Assembly (NCBI GenBank): GCA_034437615.1
Contig: DAOTTW010000396.1
Location: 1 to 11,732 of the forward strand
Source: DAOTTW01 sp034437615
GTDB lineage: Bacteria > Chloroflexota > Anaerolineae > Aggregatilineales > Phototrophicaceae
Direction of reading: 5' to 3'
DNA: 11,732 bases
Shown here: positions 1 to 6,227 of the stretch, in pieces
Layout of the letters: the number at the start of each line of letters is the position of its first letter
How positions within the stretch are numbered: the stretch's first letter is position 1
The notes under the pieces: generated by a model
What the model saw: the letters and a program-made list of their open reading frames with translations, nothing else
Databases searched by the model: none
Told to the model about the DNA's origin: nothing
Translations under genes and position numbers: made by a program

Positions 1-452
1 AGCGCCCGACCAATGGCCAGCATCTGCTGCTCACCGCCGGAAAGCGTCCCGGCGTACTGGTTTTGGCGTTCCATCAGACGCGGGAAGCGATCATAAGTAT
101 CTTGCAAATCGCGTGCAATTTCGGCGCTATCATTGCGAGAAAACGCGCCCATCTCCAAATTCTCACGGACGGTCAAGCGCGTAAAGACCTTGCGCCCCTC
201 TGGTGAATGCACTACCCCGCGCTCAACGACCTGATGCGCGGGCACCTTCGTAATAGACTGACCATCAAGCAGCACTTCGCCCTGTGCTGCCGGGATGATG
301 CTCGAAATGGTGTTGAGCGTGGTCGTTTTGCCTGCCCCATTGCCGCCAATAAGCGTCACGACCTCGCCTTCTTCAACGGTGAGTGAAACGCCCTTCAGCG
401 CGTGTATTTGGCCGTAGTATGTGTGCAGGTCACGAATTTCAAGCAGACTCAT
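1..452 (-). CDS. livF: Branched-chain amino acid ABC transporter ATP-binding protein LivF (partial, C-terminus outside window)
   Basis: One of the two cytoplasmic ATPases that drive LivHM-mediated uptake of leucine, isoleucine and valine, or related amphipathic amino acids. Only the first 150 codons are present; the gene leaves the window at position 1. Visible motifs are a Walker A P-loop GGNGAGKT at residues 36-43, the PEGR stretch typical of LivF at 84-87, and the ABC signature LSGGEQQ at 137-143. Walker B and the H-loop would lie beyond the edge. The ATG at 450-452 is preceded by GAGG inside the end of livG, and the two reading frames overlap by 14 nt (439-452), which points to translational coupling. 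The family usually has about 235 residues, so roughly 85 are missing. LivF is distinguished from LivG by gene order and by its shorter region between Walker A and the signature. Identification is firm at family level; the exact substrate is inferred. Confidence 0.93.
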   Translation of the reverse strand, partial: MSLLEIRDLHTYYGQIHALKGVSLTVEEGEVVTLIGGNGAGKTTTLNTISSIIPAAQGEVLLDGQSITKVPAHQVVERGVVHSPEGRKVFTRLTVRENLEMGAFSRNDSAEIARDLQDTYDRFPRLMERQNQYAGTLSGGEQQMLAIGRA

Positions 453-1362
453 TATCGCCTCGCTGAGCTTGCGCTTCGCGCTTCACCTGCTGTAATTGCT
501 GCGCCTCTTGTTGGAGTTCGCGTTCGGTTTCTGTCACGATGTTTTCCAGGTAACCGAGCGTATCCTGTACGGTGTCTTCAAATTCACTGGAGGCACCGAG
601 ATACGCTTCAATCACAACCGGGTCGCGCTGCACTTTGGCTGGTGTGCCCTCGCTGATCTTTTCACCATAGTGCATCACGCAAACCTGATCTGAGATCGTC
701 ATGACCAGGTTCATGTCGTGTTCAATCAGCAGGATCGTCAGGCCGAGTTCATCACGCAGATCACGGATGAAATACATCATGTTCTCGGTCTCACGCGGGT
801 TCATGCCAGCCGTCGGCTCATCCAGCAGCAGCAGTTGCGGCTCTAGTGCCAGCGCCCGCGCAATTTCCAGGCGGCGTTGCAAGCCATAGGATAGATTAGC
901 AGCCATTATATCGCCCTGACCAGAAAGGCCGACGAACTCCAATAGCTCCATTGCGCGGTCAACAGCTTCCTGTTCTTCACGTGTATTCAAACCGATGATC
1001 GAACGCAGCATATCGGCTTTCAAGCGGGCGTGCATCCCGACCATGATGTTTTCTAGCACCGTCATCTCGCCAAACAAGCGGATATTCTGATAGGTGCGTG
1101 CGATGCCCCGGCGTGAAATTTGATCGGTGCGCAGGCCGTGCACGGCCTTGCCATTGAACACGATATGGCCTTCGTCTGGCGCGTAAAAGCCCGTCACACA
1201 GTTAAAAAATGTGGTTTTGCCTGCGCCATTCGGCCCGATCAGGCTGGCAATGACGCCCTGTGGGATACGCAGATCAACCCAGCGCACAGCAGTCAGGCCA
1301 CCGAAGCGCTTCATCATGCCCTGCACGTCGAGCAAAACATTGTCGTGTTGGTTTGTGCTCAT
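439..1362 (-). CDS. livG: Branched-chain amino acid ABC transporter ATP-binding protein LivG with C-terminal extension
   Basis: Second ATPase subunit of the liv transporter. The 307 residues show Walker A GPNGAGKT at 43-50, a Q-loop around Gln92 (TYQNIRLF), a signature LSYGLQRR at 157-164 (the family usually has LSYGQQR, so one Gln is replaced by Leu), Walker B LLLLDEP at 177-183, and an H-loop His215 in LLIEHDM. The sequence LLDEPTAGMNPRET is highly characteristic of LivG. Family members normally end near residue 255. Here about 50 more residues, rich in Glu, Gln and Arg, follow and look helical or coiled-coil. The start codon overlaps the livM stop as TGATG (1360-1364), and the 3' end overlaps livF by 14 nt, so livM, livG and livF must be co-transcribed. 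No good Shine-Dalgarno is seen apart from a G-rich stretch before the ATG, in keeping with coupled translation. Confidence 0.95.
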   Translation of the reverse strand: MSTNQHDNVLLDVQGMMKRFGGLTAVRWVDLRIPQGVIASLIGPNGAGKTTFFNCVTGFYAPDEGHIVFNGKAVHGLRTDQISRRGIARTYQNIRLFGEMTVLENIMVGMHARLKADMLRSIIGLNTREEQEAVDRAMELLEFVGLSGQGDIMAANLSYGLQRRLEIARALALEPQLLLLDEPTAGMNPRETENMMYFIRDLRDELGLTILLIEHDMNLVMTISDQVCVMHYGEKISEGTPAKVQRDPVVIEAYLGASSEFEDTVQDTLGYLENIVTETERELQQEAQQLQQVKREAQAQRGDNESA

Positions 1363-3536
1363 CAGTCAGCCCCCTGTGCAGCAGTCTCTGGCTCGTCGCG
1401 TTTGTCTTCGGATTTTTTGCGGGTGGCCCGTTCGGTGAGTTTGCGCACACGTGGCGGCAATAAGCCCTCTGGTTTGAGCAACATGGCCATCACCAGCACT
1501 ACGCCAAACACCAGCAGACGATAGTTCTGCAATTCACGCAGCACTTCCGGCAGCCCGACCAGCACCAACGCACCCAGGAATACGCCCGGAATCGACCCCA
1601 GGCCGCCAATGATAATCAGGCTCAGCACATTGATAGATACCATCACCGTGAAGCTATCCGGGAAGATGCCGCGCAACTGCGCCGCGAAGATCGCACCACC
1701 CAGGCCAGCGAACGCCGAGCTTACACCGAACGCCAGCAACTTATTGCCGATCAGCCGGATGCCCATTGCTTCTGCCACATCCTCGTCGGCTTTCATAGCA
1801 CGCCAGGCACGCCCTAAGCGTGCACCAGACAGGCGCAACACGACAAAGGCAGCAATCACCACCGCGAACACATATAGATAATAAATGTTGGTGGCATTGT
1901 TGAGTTCAAATACCCAATTCGGATTGAGAAAACTCAGGTCCAGCACGGGCACGGGTATAGGCGAAATGCCCTGTGCGGACCCCAATAATGGGCGCAATTC
2001 ACGTGAGCGCGTCAGCACAGCGGTAATTTCACCGAAGGCCAGCGTCACAATCGCCAGATAATCACCGCGCAGGCCAAGCACAGGCACGCCCAGCGCCATA
2101 CCCGTAAACGCGGATACCAGCACCGCGAGCGGCCACGCTTGCCAGAACGTCAGGATGCCCGTGCCGCCCCAGTTTTGCGCAATGCCGACGCACATGTCAA
2201 TGTATTCAGCCGTTTGCACAGCATCGCCCACACAGCCCGTCGTGATGATGCTCGGCGTCGTCAGGATGGCCGAGGTGTAGGCACCGATGGCAAACGATGC
2301 CACATAGCCCAAATCCAGTAAGCCCGCAAAACCTACCATCACATTCAGGCCGATGCCCATAATGATGTAGAGCATCACCAGATCAAGCACGTTGGTGATG
2401 TACTGCCCCAGGAAAACGGGCGCGATCAGCACCAGCCCCATGCCCAGCATTGCCGACAAGCGATTGACGTTGTTGCGCTGGCCTTGCGAGGCCAATTCAA
2501 AGCGCCGGAAGGACACATCGCCAAGCCGGGGCACAAACCACAACGTCACAGCGCTCAACACCAGCAGCAGCAAACCCGTCACAGGCGTCACACGTCCGGC
2601 TGCATTCAGAAAGCCGATGCCCAATAGCGTCATCATCAGGTAGAACAAGGCATCGTGCACCAGCGGCATCGCGGCGGTGGCTAATGCACCTGCCAGGCTG
2701 ACCAGCGCAAATATCAGTGGCATCGTGATGAGAGACGCACCACTATCGTAGAGCAACACGGGTGTTTCTGCTGCACCAAGCAGGATACCCCCATCTTCCA
2801 GGCCATTAAGGGCGATGATTAACGCCAGCAACACACCCAATGCCGCCCCCGGTGCAGCGCCAAGCAGTAGGCGCAGTTGCAATTGCTCCGGTTGAAAGTA
2901 GCGTGCTGCGATGTAACCGCCAGCCAGCGCCAGCGTCAAGGCGATAGCGTCCGGCAACGTCATCACATCTTTTATCTGCACCTGCAAAATGCCCATCAGC
3001 AGGAAGAAGGCCAGCGAAAGCGCACCTACGCGGACCACCCGCTGCGGCAATTCGATCAGGGCACCGCCGAGCAAACCCAGCGCAGCCCCAGCAATCAGCA
3101 GCAAGAACAGACCAGGGAATATAAGCTGCCCCTCACTGAAGCCAAACGTGACCACACTGCCAATCAGCGGCTCATAGTTGGGGAAGACAAAAAGCGCTGC
3201 ATCACGGGGTACGCTGACCTCAAATAATACGACCAGCAGCAAGGCCAGCGACGTTACGAATCCCGCAACGGCACCGATAATGAGCGATGAGCGCCACCCG
3301 CGCTGTGCAGAGCGAGCCACCGACAGGACGCCCGTACCACCCAGCAACGCCACAAAGAACACCACATCCAGCGTCAGCGTATCGCGAACGATGTCGCGCT
3401 GCGAAAATGTGGCGAAAATGCCCGTCAGTGCCAGGATAATAGCGACAATGCCGATGTAAAATGCTTCGCGTGGTAGGAAGTCCGGGAGGCTCAGCGGCTT
3501 TGTGTTGTGGGGCGTCGTATGCTGTAGCGTCGTCAT
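1362..3536 (-). CDS. livM: Branched-chain amino acid ABC transporter permease LivM, enlarged N-terminus
   Basis: Integral membrane permease that pairs with LivH to form the translocation channel. The protein has 724 residues, whereas LivM is usually about 300-430. The canonical permease domain spans roughly residues 365-695. It includes the conserved start LVMLYIIMGIGLNVMVGFAG (388-405), GLRGDYLAIVTLAFGEI (488-504), the ATPase-contacting loop GRAWRAMKADEDVAEAMGI (575-593) and SLIIIGGLGSIPGVFLGA (639-656). Before it lie about 360 hydrophobic residues with around ten segments long enough to cross the membrane (about 26-42, 56-73, 84-105, 140-162, 170-186, 196-212, 222-243, 270-290, 296-312, 318-336), without a motif I recognise. 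The C-terminus is a charged, Lys/Glu-rich tail. The ATG at 3534-3536 lies 3 nt after the livH stop, and the stop overlaps the livG start. LivM function is secure; the role of the N-terminal half is unknown. Confidence 0.93.
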   Translation of the reverse strand: MTTLQHTTPHNTKPLSLPDFLPREAFYIGIVAIILALTGIFATFSQRDIVRDTLTLDVVFFVALLGGTGVLSVARSAQRGWRSSLIIGAVAGFVTSLALLLVVLFEVSVPRDAALFVFPNYEPLIGSVVTFGFSEGQLIFPGLFLLLIAGAALGLLGGALIELPQRVVRVGALSLAFFLLMGILQVQIKDVMTLPDAIALTLALAGGYIAARYFQPEQLQLRLLLGAAPGAALGVLLALIIALNGLEDGGILLGAAETPVLLYDSGASLITMPLIFALVSLAGALATAAMPLVHDALFYLMMTLLGIGFLNAAGRVTPVTGLLLLVLSAVTLWFVPRLGDVSFRRFELASQGQRNNVNRLSAMLGMGLVLIAPVFLGQYITNVLDLVMLYIIMGIGLNVMVGFAGLLDLGYVASFAIGAYTSAILTTPSIITTGCVGDAVQTAEYIDMCVGIAQNWGGTGILTFWQAWPLAVLVSAFTGMALGVPVLGLRGDYLAIVTLAFGEITAVLTRSRELRPLLGSAQGISPIPVPVLDLSFLNPNWVFELNNATNIYYLYVFAVVIAAFVVLRLSGARLGRAWRAMKADEDVAEAMGIRLIGNKLLAFGVSSAFAGLGGAIFAAQLRGIFPDSFTVMVSINVLSLIIIGGLGSIPGVFLGALVLVGLPEVLRELQNYRLLVFGVVLVMAMLLKPEGLLPPRVRKLTERATRKKSEDKRDEPETAAQGAD

Positions 3537-3539
3537 AGC

Positions 3540-4700
3540 CTAAGCCTTCTTGTCTGATAGCACTTCACCGAAGATACCTGTAGGCCGGAAGATCAGCACA
3601 ATCACCAGCAAACCGAACGAGATCAGCGGCTTCAGTTGGTTTGACATGCCGATCATGGATGGCAACACGGATTCCGTCACGCCCAGGAACAAACCACCGA
3701 ACATCGCACCCGGCACGTTGCCGATGCCGCCTAGCACCGCCGCCGCAAACGCTTTAATGCCAGGGCTAAAGCCCATAAACGGCGTCACCTGACGGTTGTA
3801 CAGCGCAAATAGCACGGCGGCGGCCCCTGCCATGGCTGCACCCAGGATAAACGTAACCAGAATCACCCGATCAACGTTAATGCCCATCAGCGCCGCCGTA
3901 TCTTTGTCCTCAGCAACCGCACGCATGGCCTTGCCCGTTTTGGTGCGCTGGATAAAGGCCCACAACATCGCCATCAGCCCCAGCGCGACGAACAGCACCA
4001 CGAAGTAAATAGGCCGAAGCAGAATTTGCTCGCCCAGCATTTCCACGCGGTAGATGCCGTTAATTAAATCAATGCCAGGGCAGATTTCCGCACCATCTTC
4101 AATTTCACAACCTGCGATGCCGGGCAACACGAAATAATGCACGCGGGGGTATGAACGCGCCTGCGACCCAAACAGCAGCAAGAATAACTGCTGTAGCGTA
4201 ATTGAGGCACCAATTGCTGTGATGAGCGCCACCAGACGCGGTGAGTTACGCAAAGGGCGGTAGGCGATGCGCTCTAGTAATATGGAGATGACGACCGATG
4301 CAAGGATGCCGACTAGTAGCGTAAAAACCAACGCGAGGAAAGTCTGATCTTCCAGGAAGCCCGTCTCGGACATGACGTGGATCGCGAAAAACCCAATATA
4401 CGCCCCGGTCATAAAAACCTCGCCATGCGCGAAGTTAATCATGAAGAGGATGCCGTAAACCAGCGTGTACCCCAGGGCAATCAGCGCGTAAATGCTGCCC
4501 TGTGCCATCCCGAAAATAAACTGGCTGATAAACGTCCGCAGGTCGTAGCGGCTACCGTCAGGGTTGCAACCCGAAAAATCGCAACCCGTGATATTCGTAA
4601 TGGCAGCATACAAGATTAGCAGTAGTAACGCCGCGCCCATGATACGTAGTGGGTTACGAATTAACTCAATTAAACCGCTGAAAGGTTGGGATAAGCGCAT
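3540..4700 (-). CDS. livH: Branched-chain amino acid ABC transporter permease LivH
   Basis: Membrane permease partner of LivM. I chose the ATG at 4698-4700 (386 residues) because AAGGTG sits 6 nt upstream at 4707-4712 and the sequence then runs into a basic stretch and the first membrane segment. An in-frame TTG at 4784 would add 28 residues but has no ribosome binding site. Family hallmarks are QFIFGMAQGSIYALIALGYT near residue 62, GILFMINFAHGEVFMTGAY, ERIAYRPLRNSPRLVALITAIG, the ATPase-contacting loop TGKAMRAVAEDKDTAALMGI, and IKAFAAAVLGGIGNVPGAM near the end. About 75 residues exceed the E. coli LivH length. They lie mainly in an N-terminal segment with the pair GCDFSGC and in an acidic insert containing two further cysteines (GCEIEDGAEIC), both probably facing outside. 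livH is followed after 3 nt by livM and preceded by an intercistronic hairpin downstream of livK. Confidence 0.95.
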   Translation of the reverse strand: MRLSQPFSGLIELIRNPLRIMGAALLLLILYAAITNITGCDFSGCNPDGSRYDLRTFISQFIFGMAQGSIYALIALGYTLVYGILFMINFAHGEVFMTGAYIGFFAIHVMSETGFLEDQTFLALVFTLLVGILASVVISILLERIAYRPLRNSPRLVALITAIGASITLQQLFLLLFGSQARSYPRVHYFVLPGIAGCEIEDGAEICPGIDLINGIYRVEMLGEQILLRPIYFVVLFVALGLMAMLWAFIQRTKTGKAMRAVAEDKDTAALMGINVDRVILVTFILGAAMAGAAAVLFALYNRQVTPFMGFSPGIKAFAAAVLGGIGNVPGAMFGGLFLGVTESVLPSMIGMSNQLKPLISFGLLVIVLIFRPTGIFGEVLSDKKA

Positions 4701-4873
4701 AGTGCACACCTTGCGGAGCAATCGTTGACAAGTAACTTTTCGCGATTGTGTAATGACGCGCTTGCGTGCGTCCGTCAAACCCAACAGACAATCGAGACCA
4801 TGAGGTGAACAGTTACGAGAACTCAGGGGCCGCAGCCCCCGAATTCTGAGGATTCTGTGCGTTGTTTTATCTG
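4701..4873 (-). other. livK-livH intercistronic spacer
   Basis: The 173-nt spacer is the only sizeable gap in the liv operon. It holds a 13-bp hairpin at 4818-4847 and, near its livH end, the AAGGTG ribosome binding site at 4707-4712. I see no convincing -35/-10 promoter in it, so livHMGF are probably transcribed by readthrough from livK. An in-frame TTG at 4784 within the spacer could extend LivH but lacks a ribosome binding site. Confidence 0.6.
4818..4847 (-). promoter_or_regulatory. Intercistronic stem-loop between livK and livH
   Basis: In the mRNA sense the sequence AGAATTCGGGGGC, loop TGCG, GCCCCTGAGTTCT folds into an uninterrupted 13-bp stem with two G-U wobbles and a four-base loop. 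It begins 27 nt after the livK stop codon. No U-rich run follows (the next bases are CGTAACTG), so it is not a standard intrinsic terminator. By analogy with other binding-protein operons such as malE-malF, such a hairpin can protect the upstream message from 3' exonucleases or partly attenuate transcription, so that more binding protein than permease is made. The structure is seen directly; the function is inferred. Confidence 0.6.
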
Positions 4874-6097
4874 TTAGTCAATCGTGGTGATAGTCGTCAA
4901 CAGTTCAAACTCGCCATCCTGAACCTGACTGACGCCAACCGAGACGACAGCGCATTCACCTGTACCATCGCAAGCGTACTCACCCGTTACACCGCTGAAC
5001 TCGGCGCTGCGGATGTACTCTTGTAAGGCGATGCGTTCCACAACGAGGTCGCCGCGATCATCAACGTAACCGACCGCTTCGACAGCATCCAGGATCAGAT
5101 TCGTTGCATCGTAGGCGTTGCTGTTGAAAGCCGTTGCAGGTGCTTCGTTGTAGGTTTCCTCGAATTGTTGCAGATATTCGTCGAGCGCTTCGCCCTCTGT
5201 GGGGATTGGGGCCGTCACAATCAAGCCTTCAGCCGATTCACCAGCCAACTCGATGGTTTCGTTAACGCGCAGTCCATCTGCACTCATGAACGGTACATCC
5301 TCTAGGCCCACATCAAAGCGCTGATCCAGCAGACGCGCACCCTCAGCAGGGAAGCCGGAGAAGTGGATCAGGTCGGGGTCTTCCAGGAGAATATCTTGCA
5401 GCAGTGCACGGAAGTCTGTATCGCCGACGCTGATGCCGTCACGCGCCACGACTTCGCCACCCAGGGCTTCAAATTCGGCTTCGATGACATCGGCCAGACC
5501 AACACCATAGGCGCTGCTATCGTCAATCAGGGCGATACGCTCAGCCCCCAATTCTTCAAAGATATAGCGTGCAGCGATAGCGCCCTGAGCGCCATCGCTA
5601 CCAACTGTGCGGTTGAAGCTGAAGCTATCGTTCTGCGTCAGGTTAGCGGCGGTGCAGCTCGCGCTGACAACCGAGTACATGGCCTCATCGAAGATCGGTG
5701 CAGACGCTTCGCAAGCCGAGGAACACATCGGCCCGACCAGCGCAACGATGCTCTCGTCGGAGACAAAGCGGTTAGCGACGGTCTGGCCACCCTCTGGTGA
5801 ACACATATCGTCCTGAGCATCCATCATCACCTCGAATTCCACGCCATCAACGGTGACGGTGGGGCGATCATCCAAAGCCAGTTCCATACCGCGCTGAATA
5901 TCGACGCCGAGTTGTACCAGCCCCTCGCCAGAAAGTGCACCCGCATAGCCCAGGCGAACCACTTCTTCCGGCGAAACCATCACGCTCGGACCCATCTCAC
6001 CCATGTCATCGTCACCCATGTCGTCCTGCGCGACGACGAAACCAGCGACCATCAGCAGCGTAATCAGCGTCAGCAAAAATTTTGTATTCTTAAACAT
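4874..6097 (-). CDS. livK: Branched-chain amino acid ABC transporter substrate-binding protein
   Basis: Secreted receptor that captures the amino acid and delivers it to LivHM. The ATG at 6095-6097 was chosen because GGAG lies 9 nt upstream (6107-6110) and translation then begins with a classical Sec signal (MFKNTK, a hydrophobic core, cleavage likely after VVA at residue 23). The longer in-frame reading from 6178 would bury this signal. The mature part of about 384 residues starts with an acidic, Met-rich linker (DDMGDDDMGEMG) and continues with a type I periplasmic-binding (Peripla_BP_6) fold. Typical stretches are VRLGYAGALSGEG (48-60), FVSDESIVALVGPMCSSA (111-128), SSAYGVGLADVIEAEF (194-209), VGDTDFRALLQDIL (224-237) and NSNAYDATNLILDAVEAVGY (325-344). 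There is no lipobox cysteine at the signal cleavage site. Six cysteines (99, 125, 129, 148, 376, 382) could form disulfides. Leu/Ile/Val specificity is inferred from the operon; other amino acids or amides are possible. Confidence 0.93.
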   Translation of the reverse strand: MFKNTKFLLTLITLLMVAGFVVAQDDMGDDDMGEMGPSVMVSPEEVVRLGYAGALSGEGLVQLGVDIQRGMELALDDRPTVTVDGVEFEVMMDAQDDMCSPEGGQTVANRFVSDESIVALVGPMCSSACEASAPIFDEAMYSVVSASCTAANLTQNDSFSFNRTVGSDGAQGAIAARYIFEELGAERIALIDDSSAYGVGLADVIEAEFEALGGEVVARDGISVGDTDFRALLQDILLEDPDLIHFSGFPAEGARLLDQRFDVGLEDVPFMSADGLRVNETIELAGESAEGLIVTAPIPTEGEALDEYLQQFEETYNEAPATAFNSNAYDATNLILDAVEAVGYVDDRGDLVVERIALQEYIRSAEFSGVTGEYACDGTGECAVVSVGVSQVQDGEFELLTTITTID

Positions 6098-6156
6098 ATC
6101 GTTGTACTCCATGCCGTGTCTGTGTTTGTTGTATAACAAAGTCAGCTTAAACTCCA

Positions 6157-6185
6157 TATATAACGAACCCGATGGCATTTTGCAA
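6157..6185 (-). promoter_or_regulatory. livK: Candidate promoter for the liv operon
   Basis: On the minus strand a TTGCAA box (6180-6185) is separated by exactly 17 nt from TATATA (6157-6162). These match the vegetative consensus boxes at 4 of 6 positions each. Transcription starting near 6150 would give a leader of about 50 nt before the livK ATG. It lies in the only non-coding DNA between the FAS1 gene and livK. The match is modest and AT-rich DNA yields such pairs by chance, so this is a candidate only. Confidence 0.35.
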
Positions 6186-6202
6186 CCACCGGGCGCACAA
6201 TA

Positions 6203-6227
6203 GTTAAGCGTTTACTTAACCACGCTT
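6203..6227 (-). promoter_or_regulatory. Overlapping inverted repeats after the FAS1 lipoprotein gene
   Basis: GTTAAG at 6203-6208 and CTTAAC at 6215-6220 form a perfect 6-bp inverted repeat with a 6-nt loop. AAGCGT at 6206-6211 and ACGCTT at 6222-6227 form a second perfect 6-bp repeat with a 10-nt loop. The two share bases 6206-6208, so only one can fold at a time. The second reaches into the stop codon of the lipoprotein gene. No U-run follows in the transcript, so a strong intrinsic terminator is unlikely. A weak terminator, or an operator upstream of the liv promoter, is possible. Confidence 0.4.

Noticed and set aside
4701..4784. Upstream extension of LivH to a TTG codon at 4784
   Set aside because: No ribosome binding site precedes it, and the ATG at 4700 has AAGGTG at good spacing.
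4818..4847. Intrinsic terminator after livK
   Set aside because: A stable stem is present but no U-run follows on either strand, and the rest of the operon lies directly downstream.
6098..6178. 27-residue N-terminal extension of LivK
   Set aside because: It would place a charged segment before the signal peptide, while GGAG precedes the ATG at 6097.
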